A DNA stretch of 64,000 nt from CAKSHP01 sp045636325. Its GTDB lineage: Bacteria > Bacillota > Clostridia > UBA1381 > UMGS1253. Numbering within the stretch: the stretch's first letter is position 1; every line of letters begins with the position of its first letter. The position numbers and the translations under genes were made by a program. Of the stretch, positions 18,576 to 26,503 are shown piece after piece. The notes below the pieces were generated by a model. That model saw only the letters and a list, made by a program, of their open reading frames with translations, ran no database searches and was not told the DNA's origin. The DNA is taken from positions 62,001 through 126,000 of the forward strand of contig JAZTXH010000008.1 in the NCBI GenBank assembly GCA_045636325.1. Reading direction: 5' to 3'.

Positions 18576-18606
18576 AAAGGATGCGGGAAACTGCATCCTT
18601 TTTTGT
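18576..18606 (+). terminator. pnp terminator
   Basis: AAAGGATGC and GCATCCTTT form a 9-bp stem around an 8-base loop, followed by TTTT. It lies 14 bp after the pnp stop codon. Confidence 0.85.
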
Positions 18607-18626
18607 GCAAAAAAAGGAGAATTACA

Positions 18627-19895
18627 TTGGTTGAAAGAAAAGTTTTACAAAATGGTTTAACTGTTGTATATGAAAAAATTGATTATGTGCGCTCGGTATC
18701 TACAGGTGTGTTTATAAAAAACGGCTCGGTGCATGAAAGTGAGGATAATCTTGGCATATCGCATTTTATAGAGCACATGCTTTTTAAAGGCACTAATAAA
18801 AGAAGTGCAAAACAAATTGCGGTGGAAATGGATGCGGTTGGAGGCGTGCTTAATGCATATACCACAAAGGAATATACCTGTTATCATACAAAAATTCTTG
18901 ACACATATTTTTCACTTTCGACAGATATTTTATCGGATATGATTTTAAATCCAAAGCTTTCAGACTCTGATATTGAAATGGAAAGAAATGTTGTTTTTGA
19001 AGAAATTGCAATGTATGAAGATGCACCGGAAGAGCTTGTGCATGATTTATTTTTAGAGGCGGCATGGGGCGCAGGCGCAGGCATTGGCGCACCAACCCTT
19101 GGAACTCACGAAACCCTTAATTTATTTACTGTGGATAATATAAGAGCGTATATGAAAAAAACATATATTCCGCAAAATTGCGTAATTGCCGTTACGGGAA
19201 ATCTGCCTGACGGATTTATGGATATAATTGAAGAACAATTTGGTTTATGGAAATCAGGGGAAAAAGAAAATGTTTTATCTTTTCAACAGTTTAAGCCTAC
19301 AATTATAACAAAGTCAAAGGATATAGAGCAGATTCATTTCTGCATCGGTTTTGAAGCATTTAACGGTGATAATGAGAAAAATTATGACCTTCTTGCCTTT
19401 AACAATATTTTCGGCAGTTCAATGAGCTCTGATTTGTTTCAAAAGGTGAGAGAAGAAAAAGGTCTTGTTTACTCAATTTTTTCTTATCTTTCAAATTTTG
19501 TATCTATGGGTGCAATGGTTGTAAGTGCCAGCATGCATCCTAAAAATTTGGGTGAGGTTTTAAATATTATATACGACAGTATCGAAAAAGCAAAAAAACA
19601 CGAGATTTTACCTGAGCGGTGCTTTCAGGCAAAGGAGCAGCTTAAAGGAAATTATATTATGGGTCTTGAAAATGTAAATTCAAGAATGCAAAGTATTGGC
19701 AGGTCGTACCTTTTATATAAAAAGAACAGAAGTCCCGAAGAAGTGCTTAAAAAGATTGATAATATCACTTATGAGGGCGTATGTAAAGTGGTCGATAATG
19801 TGTTTGATTTTGATAAAATGTGTGCATCTGCAATCGGCAGCGACGCAGATAAATATAAAGACTTGTTTTGTAAAAAACACCTTTCTAGCCCTTGA
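18627..19895 (+). CDS. M16-family zinc peptidase (processing peptidase-like)
   Basis: Zinc metallopeptidase of the pitrilysin/insulinase family, near rpsO-pnp as is common in Firmicutes. The inverted zinc motif His-x-x-Glu-His is visible as ISHFIEHMLFKGT near residue 44, with the downstream acidic ligand in the ERNVVFEEIAMYEDAPEE region. The C-terminal half is the usual inactive M16 repeat. The frame is open from 18603, but AAAAAGGAGA precedes TTG at 18627, giving 422 residues that begin with VERKVLQNGLTVVYE. No signal peptide is seen, so the protein is probably cytoplasmic. The stop codon overlaps the -35 box of the thrS promoter. Confidence 0.9.
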   Translation: MVERKVLQNGLTVVYEKIDYVRSVSTGVFIKNGSVHESEDNLGISHFIEHMLFKGTNKRSAKQIAVEMDAVGGVLNAYTTKEYTCYHTKILDTYFSLSTDILSDMILNPKLSDSDIEMERNVVFEEIAMYEDAPEELVHDLFLEAAWGAGAGIGAPTLGTHETLNLFTVDNIRAYMKKTYIPQNCVIAVTGNLPDGFMDIIEEQFGLWKSGEKENVLSFQQFKPTIITKSKDIEQIHFCIGFEAFNGDNEKNYDLLAFNNIFGSSMSSDLFQKVREEKGLVYSIFSYLSNFVSMGAMVVSASMHPKNLGEVLNIIYDSIEKAKKHEILPERCFQAKEQLKGNYIMGLENVNSRMQSIGRSYLLYKKNRSPEEVLKKIDNITYEGVCKVVDNVFDFDKMCASAIGSDADKYKDLFCKKHLSSP

Positions 19896-19920
19896 CTTTT
19901 AAAACAAAAAATAGTATAAT
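19892..19920 (+). promoter_or_regulatory. Strong promoter of thrS
   Basis: TTGACT and TATAAT are separated by 17 bp; the -35 box overlaps the stop codon of the M16 peptidase gene. The leader of about 70 bases holds only a small hairpin (GTTTAC/GTAAAC), and I see no T-box consensus. Confidence 0.85.
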
Positions 19921-19997
19921 GGTAATGTTTAAAATTTTATCGCAAAATGAGTTTACACGCATTTGGTAAACAAGCGGCGGAAAAGGAGAGATTTAAT

Positions 19998-21761
19998 ATG
20001 AGTAACGAAGTAGTTTATGATGAACTCAGAACACTGCGTCACAGTGCATCACATATTATGGCACAGGCAGTGAAACGTTTATTTCCGGAGGTTAAGTTAG
20101 CAATAGGTCCTGCTATTGATACAGGATTTTATTATGATTTTGATACCACCACTACCTTTACCGCTGAGGATTTGGAAAACATAGAAGCTGAAATGAAAAA
20201 GATTGCTAAGGAAAACCTTAAAATCGAACGGTTTGAGCTTCCAAAAGAAGAAGCTTTGGAATTGATGAAGGACGAACCTTATAAAGTAGAACTTATAAAC
20301 GATTTGGCTGAAGGTGAGATAATTTCTTTTTTTAAACAGGGCGAATTTACTGACCTTTGCGCAGGTCCTCACGTTAATTATACAAGCAAGGTAAAAGCAT
20401 TTAAGCTTCTTAGTGCAACCGGTGCATACTGGCGCGGTGATGAAAAGAACAAAATGCTTCAAAGAATATATGGTACTGCTTATAAAACAAAGGATGAATT
20501 AGCCGTTCATTTAGAACAGCTTGAAGAAGCTAAAAAGCGTGATCATAATAAGCTTGGCAGAGATTTAGAGATTTTTACTACTGTTGACACAATTGGTCAG
20601 GGACTTCCAATTTTACTTCCCAAGGGCGCAAGAATTATTCAGCTTTTGCAACGCTGGGTTGAAGATGAAGAACAGGCACGTGGCTGGCAGATGACAAAAA
20701 CACCTCTTATGGCAAAAAGCGATTTGTATAAAATTTCAGGTCACTGGGATCATTATAAAGATGGCATGTTCGTTATGGGTGATGAGGATAAGGATGACGA
20801 GGTTTTTGCACTTCGCCCGATGACTTGTCCGTTCCAATATCAGGCGTTTTTAAACCGCGGCAGATCTTATCGTGATTTGCCCATGCGTCTTAGCGAAACA
20901 TCAACACTTTTCAGAAATGAATCATCAGGTGAAATGCATGGTCTTATCAGAGTACGTCAGTTCACAATTTCTGAAGGGCATTTAATGTGTACACCTGCTC
21001 AGCTTGCAGACGAGTTTAAAAACTGTCTTGAGCTTACAAACTATATGTTAAAAACTCTTGGTTTGTATGAAGATGTTTCTTATCGTTTTTCACAGTGGGA
21101 TCCTGATAACAGAGATAAATATATTGGTACAGACGAACAGTGGGCAGAGGCTCAGGGCATTATGAAGGATATTTTAGACGGTCTTGGCATTGATTATAAA
21201 ATCGCTATCGGTGAGGCGGCTTTCTATGGTCCTAAGCTTGATATTCAGATTAAGAATGTTCATGGTAAAGAAGATACATTGGTAACAATTCAGGTTGACC
21301 AAATGCTTGCTGAAAAGTTCGGCATGGAATATGTTGACAGTGACGGCAAGAAAAAGAATCCTTACATTATTCACAGAACTTCAATCGGATGCTATGAAAG
21401 AACACTTGCGCTTCTTATTGAAAAATATGCAGGTGCGTTCCCGACATGGCTTGCGCCTGTTCAGGTTAAGGCGATTTCGCTTTCTGAAAAGCACGCTGAG
21501 TATATAGCTGATGTTGCTTTAAAACTTGCAAGAGTTGGCATAAGAGTTGAAACCGATATAAGAAACGAAAAAGTCGGATATAAGATAAGAGAAGCTCAGC
21601 TCGAAAAAATTCCTTATATGTTAGTTGCAGGTGATAAGGAAATGGAAGTAGGCGCTGTTTCTGTGAGAAGTCGAAAAAACGGTGACAAGGGCAGTATGGG
21701 TCTTGAAGAGTTTATAGAATTGATTGAAAAGGAAATCAATGAAAAGACTTTAAACTATTAA
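19998..21761 (+). CDS. thrS: Threonyl-tRNA synthetase lacking the N-terminal TGS domain
   Basis: Charges tRNA-Thr and edits mischarged Ser-tRNA-Thr. The protein begins directly in the editing domain (LRHSASHIMAQAVKRLFPE at residue 12, with DLCAGPHV and SATGAYWRGD later). The class II core follows, with LRPMTCPFQYQAF, motif 2 around SETSTLFRNESSGEMHGL, and the motif 3 region RTSIGCYERTLALLIE. The anticodon-binding domain is at the C-terminus. At 587 residues it is about 55-60 shorter than standard ThrRS because the TGS domain is absent; the frame upstream of the ATG (to 19947) adds only 17 unrelated residues. RBS is AAAAGGAGAG. Confidence 0.96.
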   Translation: MSNEVVYDELRTLRHSASHIMAQAVKRLFPEVKLAIGPAIDTGFYYDFDTTTTFTAEDLENIEAEMKKIAKENLKIERFELPKEEALELMKDEPYKVELINDLAEGEIISFFKQGEFTDLCAGPHVNYTSKVKAFKLLSATGAYWRGDEKNKMLQRIYGTAYKTKDELAVHLEQLEEAKKRDHNKLGRDLEIFTTVDTIGQGLPILLPKGARIIQLLQRWVEDEEQARGWQMTKTPLMAKSDLYKISGHWDHYKDGMFVMGDEDKDDEVFALRPMTCPFQYQAFLNRGRSYRDLPMRLSETSTLFRNESSGEMHGLIRVRQFTISEGHLMCTPAQLADEFKNCLELTNYMLKTLGLYEDVSYRFSQWDPDNRDKYIGTDEQWAEAQGIMKDILDGLGIDYKIAIGEAAFYGPKLDIQIKNVHGKEDTLVTIQVDQMLAEKFGMEYVDSDGKKKNPYIIHRTSIGCYERTLALLIEKYAGAFPTWLAPVQVKAISLSEKHAEYIADVALKLARVGIRVETDIRNEKVGYKIREAQLEKIPYMLVAGDKEMEVGAVSVRSRKNGDKGSMGLEEFIELIEKEINEKTLNY

Positions 21762-21777
21762 TTTAATACTTATATAA

Positions 21778-21813
21778 AAAAACAGTGTTCACGTTAAAAT
21801 GAACACTGTTTTT
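21778..21813. terminator. Bidirectional terminator between thrS and queT
   Basis: A 14-bp perfect stem (AAAAACAGTGTTCA with TGAACACTGTTTTT) and an 8-base loop serve both converging genes. Confidence 0.9.
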
Positions 21814-21815
21814 AC

Positions 21816-22334
21816 TTATTCTAAAATATTCTTGTTTTTAAAAAAGTAAAATAAGGGAATTCCTAAGATATAAAGCACTGCAATTTCACCTAAAGCAATG
21901 GTTAACATACAGTAAAGAACTGAAATTAAATTCAGATTTCCGCCCGTTATATAGGGAAGATAGCTTCCTACTATAAGTGAATTTGAAAGCACTGTCGGCA
22001 ATGGTGATAAAAGAATGGTAAATTTGTTTTTTGAAAAAAATCCTCTTAGCAAATATGTTACACAAGCGGCAAGAAGTGTAGCAAATGTGCCAAGGGTTAG
22101 GTCAAAAACATTTGCTCCGTAAGGTGTGAACAGATTTGCCAAAAAGCAACCTATAATAACGCCGGGTACGCATCTGCCTGAAAGAAGGCACAAAAGCATA
22201 AAGCTTTCAGATACTCTGAACTGAATTGGCCCGAAGGCAAGTAAATTGAGCGGCGGTACCAATGCAAGTATAACATAAAGTGCGCCAACAAGGGCAGCCT
22301 TCGTAAGAGCTGCAATTTTTTTTGAGTTTTTCAT
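21816..22334 (-). CDS. queT: Queuosine precursor transporter QueT (ECF substrate-binding subunit)
   Basis: Integral membrane protein of 172 residues with about five or six hydrophobic segments, recognised as the QueT family by ALVPPLNLLAFGPIQFRVSE and the LANLFTPYGANVFDLTLGT segment. It should act as the S component of an energy-coupling-factor transporter for a queuosine precursor (preQ1 or preQ0); the ATPase and T subunits are not in this window. A preQ1-I riboswitch directly upstream strongly supports the substrate. RBS AAGGAG lies at 22345-22350 on the minus strand, overlapping the aptamer tail. Confidence 0.92.
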   Translation of the reverse strand: MKNSKKIAALTKAALVGALYVILALVPPLNLLAFGPIQFRVSESFMLLCLLSGRCVPGVIIGCFLANLFTPYGANVFDLTLGTFATLLAACVTYLLRGFFSKNKFTILLSPLPTVLSNSLIVGSYLPYITGGNLNLISVLYCMLTIALGEIAVLYILGIPLFYFFKNKNILE

Positions 22335-22343
22335 TTTTTTAAA

Positions 22344-22388
22344 TCTCCTTTAGTTTTGTTTTAGGTGAGGAAGGTCTCGAACTCACCG
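22344..22388 (-). promoter_or_regulatory. PreQ1-I riboswitch controlling queT
   Basis: Read on the minus strand, a 6-bp stem (GGTGAG with CTCACC, 22387-22382 and 22369-22364) closes a loop starting TTCGAGACCTT. An A-rich tail TAAAACAAAACTAAAGG follows. This matches the preQ1 class I plan: P1, the TTCNAG loop, and an A-rich tail whose end pairs back to the CCTT of the loop. The tail end contains the AAGGAG ribosome site of queT, so ligand binding should block translation. Confidence 0.9.
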
Positions 22389-22394
22389 CATAAT

Positions 22395-22423
22395 ATTATA
22401 GCATTAATCTTTGCAATATGCAA
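22395..22423 (-). promoter_or_regulatory. Promoter of the preQ1 riboswitch-queT unit
   Basis: On the minus strand, TTGCAT and TATAAT are separated by 17 bp, with TGC before the -10 box. The transcript would begin just before the aptamer stem. Confidence 0.75.
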
Positions 22424-22484
22424 TATATTTTTTCGGGTAAAAATCAATTTAGAGATATATTAAAAAAAATATAAGAAAATAATA

Positions 22485-22521
22485 TTTAAAGGTTGCAACC
22501 TTTAAAAAAATGTAGTATAAT
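22485..22521 (+). promoter_or_regulatory. eda-kdgK promoter overlapped by a 22-bp perfect palindrome
   Basis: TTGCAA (22493-22498) and TATAAT (22516-22521) are separated by 17 bp. The -35 box lies in the centre of a perfect palindrome at 22485-22506, with half-site TTTAAAGGTTG. A repressor bound here would block RNA polymerase. The operator is probably that of a GntR- or LacI-type sugar-acid regulator not encoded next to it; the identity is inference. Confidence 0.8.
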
Positions 22522-22576
22522 ATAGGCATAATATTATAATGCTCGAATAGTGCATTAGCAAAGGAGTAGATTTTTT

Positions 22577-23230
22577 ATGGATAAAGAGCAAGTGCTTTCA
22601 AGAATTCAGGAGGTTGGTTTGGTAGCTGTTGTGCGTGCTACATCAGCAGAACAGGCAAAAAAGATTACAGATGCATGTATTAAAGCAGGTATTGCGGCTA
22701 TTGAAATGACATTCACAGTTCCTGAAGCTGATAAAGTAATCAGAGAGGTTGCAAACACATATTCACCTGAAGAAATTATTCTTGGTGCAGGAACAGTTAT
22801 GGACTCAGAAACAGCAAGAATTGCAATTCTTGCAGGCGCACAGTACATAGTAAGCCCGTACTTTGACCCTGAAACAGCAAAGCTTTGTAACAGATACAGA
22901 GTTCCTTATATGCCCGGTGTTATGACAATTAAGGAAACAGTTGCTGCTATGGAAGCTGGCGCTGATATTATTAAGTTGTTCCCCGGTGATACATTAGGTC
23001 CGAAAATGGTTAAAGCTATTCATGGTCCAATTCCTTACGCAAAGATTATGCCTACAGGCGGCGTTGATGCAGATAATGTTGGCGAATGGATTAAAGCAGG
23101 TGTTGCTGCAGTTGGTGCAGGCGGAAGCCTTACAGCAGGTGCTAAAACAGGGGATTATGAAAGCATTACAACAATCGGTAAGAAATTTATTGCAAATATT
23201 AAAGCTGCCCGTGAGGCACTTAAGAAATAA
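22577..23230 (+). CDS. eda: KDPG/KHG aldolase
   Basis: Splits 2-keto-3-deoxy-6-phosphogluconate into pyruvate and glyceraldehyde 3-phosphate. The 217-residue TIM barrel shows VAVVRATSAEQ, the Glu-containing AAIEMTFTVPEA, GAGTVMDSETA, and the Schiff-base lysine region IIKLFPGDTLGPKMVKAI; the phosphate loop is PTGGVDADNVGEW. The start follows AAGGAG. kdgK is 28 bp downstream, so the pair converts 2-keto-3-deoxygluconate to central metabolites, which points to uronic acid or pectin use. Confidence 0.95.
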   Translation: MDKEQVLSRIQEVGLVAVVRATSAEQAKKITDACIKAGIAAIEMTFTVPEADKVIREVANTYSPEEIILGAGTVMDSETARIAILAGAQYIVSPYFDPETAKLCNRYRVPYMPGVMTIKETVAAMEAGADIIKLFPGDTLGPKMVKAIHGPIPYAKIMPTGGVDADNVGEWIKAGVAAVGAGGSLTAGAKTGDYESITTIGKKFIANIKAAREALKK

Positions 23231-23258
23231 TTATAGTACATTTCAGGAGGATAATAAT

Positions 23259-24281
23259 ATGGCAAGAGTAATTACTTTTGGAGAAATAATGTTAAGACTT
23301 GCACCAAATGGTTATTACAGATTCTTTCAAAATGACCAGATGCAAGCAACCTTTGGCGGTGGTGAAGCTAATGTTGCAGTATCACTTGCAAACTACGGTT
23401 TTGACAGCGCATATGTAACAAAACTTCCCAAGCACGCAATCGGTCAGGGTGCAGTTGACAGTTTAAGATATTTTGGCGTTGACACATCAAAGATTGTTCG
23501 TGGCGGCGACAGAGTAGGAATTTATTTTCTGGAAAAAGGTGCATCACAGAGAGGTTCTGTTTGTATTTATGACAGAGCTTATTCTGCAATTCAGCAGGCA
23601 TCAAGAGAGGATTTCAATTGGGACAGCATTTTTGAAGGCGCAGACTGGTTCCATTTTACGGGAATTACTCCGGCACTTGGCGAAAATGTAGTTGAAATCT
23701 GCAAGGATGCATGCAAGGCTGCAAAAGCTAAGGGCGTTAAAATTTCTTGTGACCTTAATTACAGAGGCAAGCTTTGGACAAGAAACGAAGCAAAAAAAGC
23801 TATGACAGAGCTTTGCCAGTATGTTGACGTTTGCATTTCTAACGAAGAAGATGCAAAGGATGTATTCGGCATTGAAGCTGAGGATACAGATATCTACGGC
23901 GGTAAGCTAAATCACGAGGGCTATAAGAGCGTTGCAAAACAGCTTGCTGACAAGTTTTGTTTTGAAAAGGTTGCAATAACACTTAGAAGCTCAATATCTG
24001 CAAATGATAACGATTGGGCAGGTATGCTTTATGACGGAGAAGGTTATTATTTCTCAAAATCATACCACTTACATATTGTTGACCGTGTTGGCGGTGGTGA
24101 TTCATTCGGCGGTGGTTTGATTTACTCAATCCTTTCAGGTAAAAATTCACAAGAAACAATCGAATTTGCTGTTGCAGCATCAGCGTTAAAACATTCAGTT
24201 GAAGGTGACTATAACAGAGTTAGCGTTGCAGAAGTTGAAAAACTTGCAGGTGGTGATGGTTCAGGTCGTGTTCAGAGATAA
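23259..24281 (+). CDS. kdgK: 2-keto-3-deoxygluconate kinase (PfkB family)
   Basis: Phosphorylates 2-keto-3-deoxygluconate to the substrate of the aldolase encoded just upstream. PfkB signatures are present: TFGGGEANVAVSLANYG near residue 33 and the C-terminal catalytic stretch DRVGGGDSFGGGLIYS near residue 275 with the catalytic Asp. The frame is open far into eda (to 23022), but AGGAGG precedes ATG 23259, giving 340 residues, normal for the family. A strong terminator follows. Assignment of KDG over other sugars rests on the neighbour. Confidence 0.9.
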   Translation: MARVITFGEIMLRLAPNGYYRFFQNDQMQATFGGGEANVAVSLANYGFDSAYVTKLPKHAIGQGAVDSLRYFGVDTSKIVRGGDRVGIYFLEKGASQRGSVCIYDRAYSAIQQASREDFNWDSIFEGADWFHFTGITPALGENVVEICKDACKAAKAKGVKISCDLNYRGKLWTRNEAKKAMTELCQYVDVCISNEEDAKDVFGIEAEDTDIYGGKLNHEGYKSVAKQLADKFCFEKVAITLRSSISANDNDWAGMLYDGEGYYFSKSYHLHIVDRVGGGDSFGGGLIYSILSGKNSQETIEFAVAASALKHSVEGDYNRVSVAEVEKLAGGDGSGRVQR

Positions 24282-24319
24282 TTTTATTTGAAAAAATTCA
24301 TAATTAAAATAAAAACCCC

Positions 24320-24355
24320 GACATGCTTTAAATAAAAGCATGTCTGAGTTTTTGT
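24320..24355. terminator. kdgK terminator (bidirectional)
   Basis: GACATGCTTT pairs with AAAGCATGTC around a short A/T loop; it has AAAAA on the left and TTTTT shortly to the right, serving kdgK and the converging gene. Confidence 0.8.
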
Positions 24356-24368
24356 GTTTCATATTTTA

Positions 24369-25232
24369 TTACTTATTTTCCGTACCATATTTTTCGTTAT
24401 ACCATTCATTATAAAGTTGAGCATCTTCCGCAGCCTCATCTTTATCACGCTGGAATACTCCTATTGCACCAATATCATTTGGCTTAAGCGCTGAGAAAAC
24501 TTCGTCGTACGAATCCTTGATTTTCTGCTTTATCTGGTCTTCTGTCTTTCCGTCAAACATCTGACCGCCGGCAAAAATTTTGAATGCAATAACAGGCTTA
24601 TTAACATCTTTTAAGGTGTTAAGCATTATGGGTCTGTCCTCGGGGACGAAGGTGAGAGCATCTTTTGTTTTACCTGTTAAAAATCCGCTGGGCTCGCCTT
24701 CTCTGCCGCGTCGTCCGTTCTGCATACAAGCCATATAAAAATCAACATTCCAGTTTTCTTCTTCGCACATTCTGATAACGTCGGGACGGTGCGTACCTAT
24801 ACCTACGGGTACACCAAGCTCACGCCACAATTCAATGTTTTCTTTGATTTGGTCACAGTTTTTACTTTCAAAAAGATAATCTGTGGTTGTTCCTTGATGG
24901 TATATACCGATTGTACCTTTTACCTCAGAAAGATAACGCATAGAAACCTTCTGATTCATTGGCATATAGGGCTGCCATATAAATTGCAGGTTGCCGCCGT
25001 CTTCATTATATTCCTTCAAAATTCTTACAATGTAAGGGTCAGCAAGGGGAAGCATAGTATTATATCCAAGCTCCTCAAGATGGCGGAATAGCTTCTTGCA
25101 ATTTTCAGCTGTGTAATATTTAATCATATCAGAGCCTTTAATCTTGTGCGGAATATAGGAATGACCTGTCAAAGGGTTATCTCCTACAATAAGCTTTGAA
25201 ACTGTTTTTCCAAAGAAATTTACATAATTCAT
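24369..25232 (-). CDS. Uncharacterised protein, probably TIM-barrel-like, beside the KDG genes
   Basis: I do not recognise a named family. The 287-residue soluble protein has no signal peptide or membrane segment. Its N-terminus runs KLIVGDNPLTGHSYIPHK, and alternating strand/helix stretches (GYNTMLPLADPYIV, FIWQPYMPMN, GTIGIYHQGTTTDYL, VPVGIGTHRPDVI, KPVIAFKIFAGGQ, IGAIGVFQRDKDE) look like an (alpha/beta)8 barrel. An aldo-keto-reductase-like or aldolase-like fold is possible. RBS CAGGAGG precedes the ATG. It converges on kdgK and diverges from the AraC gene, so a role in sugar or sugar-acid catabolism is the simplest guess. Confidence 0.75.
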   Translation of the reverse strand: MNYVNFFGKTVSKLIVGDNPLTGHSYIPHKIKGSDMIKYYTAENCKKLFRHLEELGYNTMLPLADPYIVRILKEYNEDGGNLQFIWQPYMPMNQKVSMRYLSEVKGTIGIYHQGTTTDYLFESKNCDQIKENIELWRELGVPVGIGTHRPDVIRMCEEENWNVDFYMACMQNGRRGREGEPSGFLTGKTKDALTFVPEDRPIMLNTLKDVNKPVIAFKIFAGGQMFDGKTEDQIKQKIKDSYDEVFSALKPNDIGAIGVFQRDKDEAAEDAQLYNEWYNEKYGTENK

Positions 25233-25354
25233 ATAAACAACCTCCTGTTTTGTGTAAGAGCTTCATATGTTCGATTTCATTATAAAGTTTCGGAATGGAT
25301 TTTGCAAGAAAATATGTCATAAAAGCTGGCGAAAATGTCATGCTTAAAAAATGC

Positions 25355-25383
25355 TTTACAAATATAGATGTGTGTTATATAAT
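25355..25383 (+). promoter_or_regulatory. Promoter of the AraC-family gene
   Basis: TTTACA and TATAAT are separated by 17 bp, about 30 bp before the GTG start of the regulator. Confidence 0.75.
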
Positions 25384-25412
25384 GAATATATAAAGAACAG
25401 CGAGGTGATAGT

Positions 25413-26237
25413 GTGCAGATAATCCAGGAAAAACAAAGAAATGAGATGAGCTGTAGGACATGGACGTTTGATAAAAGTCCTCATGGACTTAAATGGCATA
25501 AAAACTGCGAAATGTTGTGCATCATCAGTCGTAAATGTTCATTTTTGATTGATGATGAAATTGTACATGCAAAAAAGGGAGATATAGTTTTTATTAATGA
25601 GCATATTCCGCATAAATTTATAATTGAAGAAAGTGACACACAAATCAGATTAACTATATTTGATATAAAATCCGTTCTTAATCCTAATGTAAGGTTTGTT
25701 CCGTTAAAAAGACATATAACTTCTGAGGAAATATCACAAGTAGATGGGTTAAAGAATAAACTTGATACGATATTTAATCTTATAGAGCAAGAAGGCGAGT
25801 CTGAGAAAATAAAGGATAATCCCGTTATGCAGATGCTTATTGCGGCAATTTATTTTATACTTATGCGATATTTTCCTGCGACGGGCGAGCGTCATTTAAA
25901 AAAGCAGATTGCAGATTTTTATGAAGTTGTTGAATTTATAAACGAGCATTTTGAGGAGAATATCAACGTTAAAATACTGGCACGAAAGTTTTGCATGTCA
26001 AGAGAAAGGCTTTCTGCGATTTTTGTTAAATATGCTGATATGCGAGTAAATGATTATATAGACAATTTAAGAATTAATAAGGCAAACAAGATGCTTCTTG
26101 GCGGAAGCCGTATTGCAGAGGCGGCAATGGAATGCGGTTTTCAGAGTATACGAACATTTAACAGTACATATAAAAGAATTGTTGGACTTTCGCCTTCAGA
26201 ATTTATAAAAGAAAATAGTAACAAAAAGGTTGAGTGA
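25413..26237 (+). CDS. AraC-family transcriptional regulator
   Basis: 274 residues with an N-terminal cupin-like sensor domain (about 15-95, including DKSPHGLKWHKNCEML and KKGDIVFINEHIPHKF). The C-terminal pair of helix-turn-helix motifs (about 170-268) includes INVKILARKFCMSRERLSAIF and IAEAAMECGFQSIRTFNSTYKRIVG; the sequence closes with GLSPSEFIK. The start is a GTG at 25413 preceded by CGAGGTG. Regulators of this build usually sense sugars and activate neighbouring catabolic genes; the KDG module or the divergent uncharacterised gene are the likely targets, which is inference. Confidence 0.9.
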   Translation: MQIIQEKQRNEMSCRTWTFDKSPHGLKWHKNCEMLCIISRKCSFLIDDEIVHAKKGDIVFINEHIPHKFIIEESDTQIRLTIFDIKSVLNPNVRFVPLKRHITSEEISQVDGLKNKLDTIFNLIEQEGESEKIKDNPVMQMLIAAIYFILMRYFPATGERHLKKQIADFYEVVEFINEHFEENINVKILARKFCMSRERLSAIFVKYADMRVNDYIDNLRINKANKMLLGGSRIAEAAMECGFQSIRTFNSTYKRIVGLSPSEFIKENSNKKVE

Positions 26238-26276
26238 AAACGAAGTTGACAAAAAATGCTAACTAAAAAGTGTTAA

Positions 26277-26435
26277 TATGATACTGTTTTTCATAAAACA
26301 TGTGATGATACGAAAGATTATATTAATGAGGATTCTTTATTAAACTCGATTTTTGTTGAACATGAGAGCCATGAATGGTATTCAGCAATGGAGCACAGAA
26401 AAAATGCAAAGCCTGACAATGCGTATTCGGAATAA
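26277..26435 (+). pseudogene. Possible gene remnant (about 50 codons without a start)
   Basis: An open stretch runs from after TAA at 26274 to TAA at 26433. It has protein-like composition (for example FVEHESHEWYSAMEHRKN) but no usable start codon or ribosome site. It looks like the 3' end of a decayed gene. I do not recognise the family. Confidence 0.3.
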
Positions 26436-26453
26436 ATTATATATTTAATGAAT

Positions 26454-26497
26454 ACTATAAAAAGCATGTTTTTTTATTTAACACCGCTTTTTATAGT
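26454..26497. terminator. Inverted repeat terminator downstream of the XRE gene
   Basis: A 12-bp perfect inverted repeat (ACTATAAAAAGC with GCTTTTTATAGT) around a 20-base T-rich loop; it ends the minus-strand XRE gene and may also stop readthrough from the plus strand. Confidence 0.65.
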
Positions 26498-26503
26498 TTA
26501 TTA

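Noticed and set aside
19896..19997. T-box riboswitch before thrS
   Set aside because: The leader is only about 75 bases from the promoter, with one small hairpin and no T-box or specifier-loop pattern.
23022..23258. Longer N-terminus for kdgK starting inside eda
   Set aside because: The extension is a low-complexity Gln/Leu-rich reading of eda in another frame; AGGAGG marks ATG 23259.
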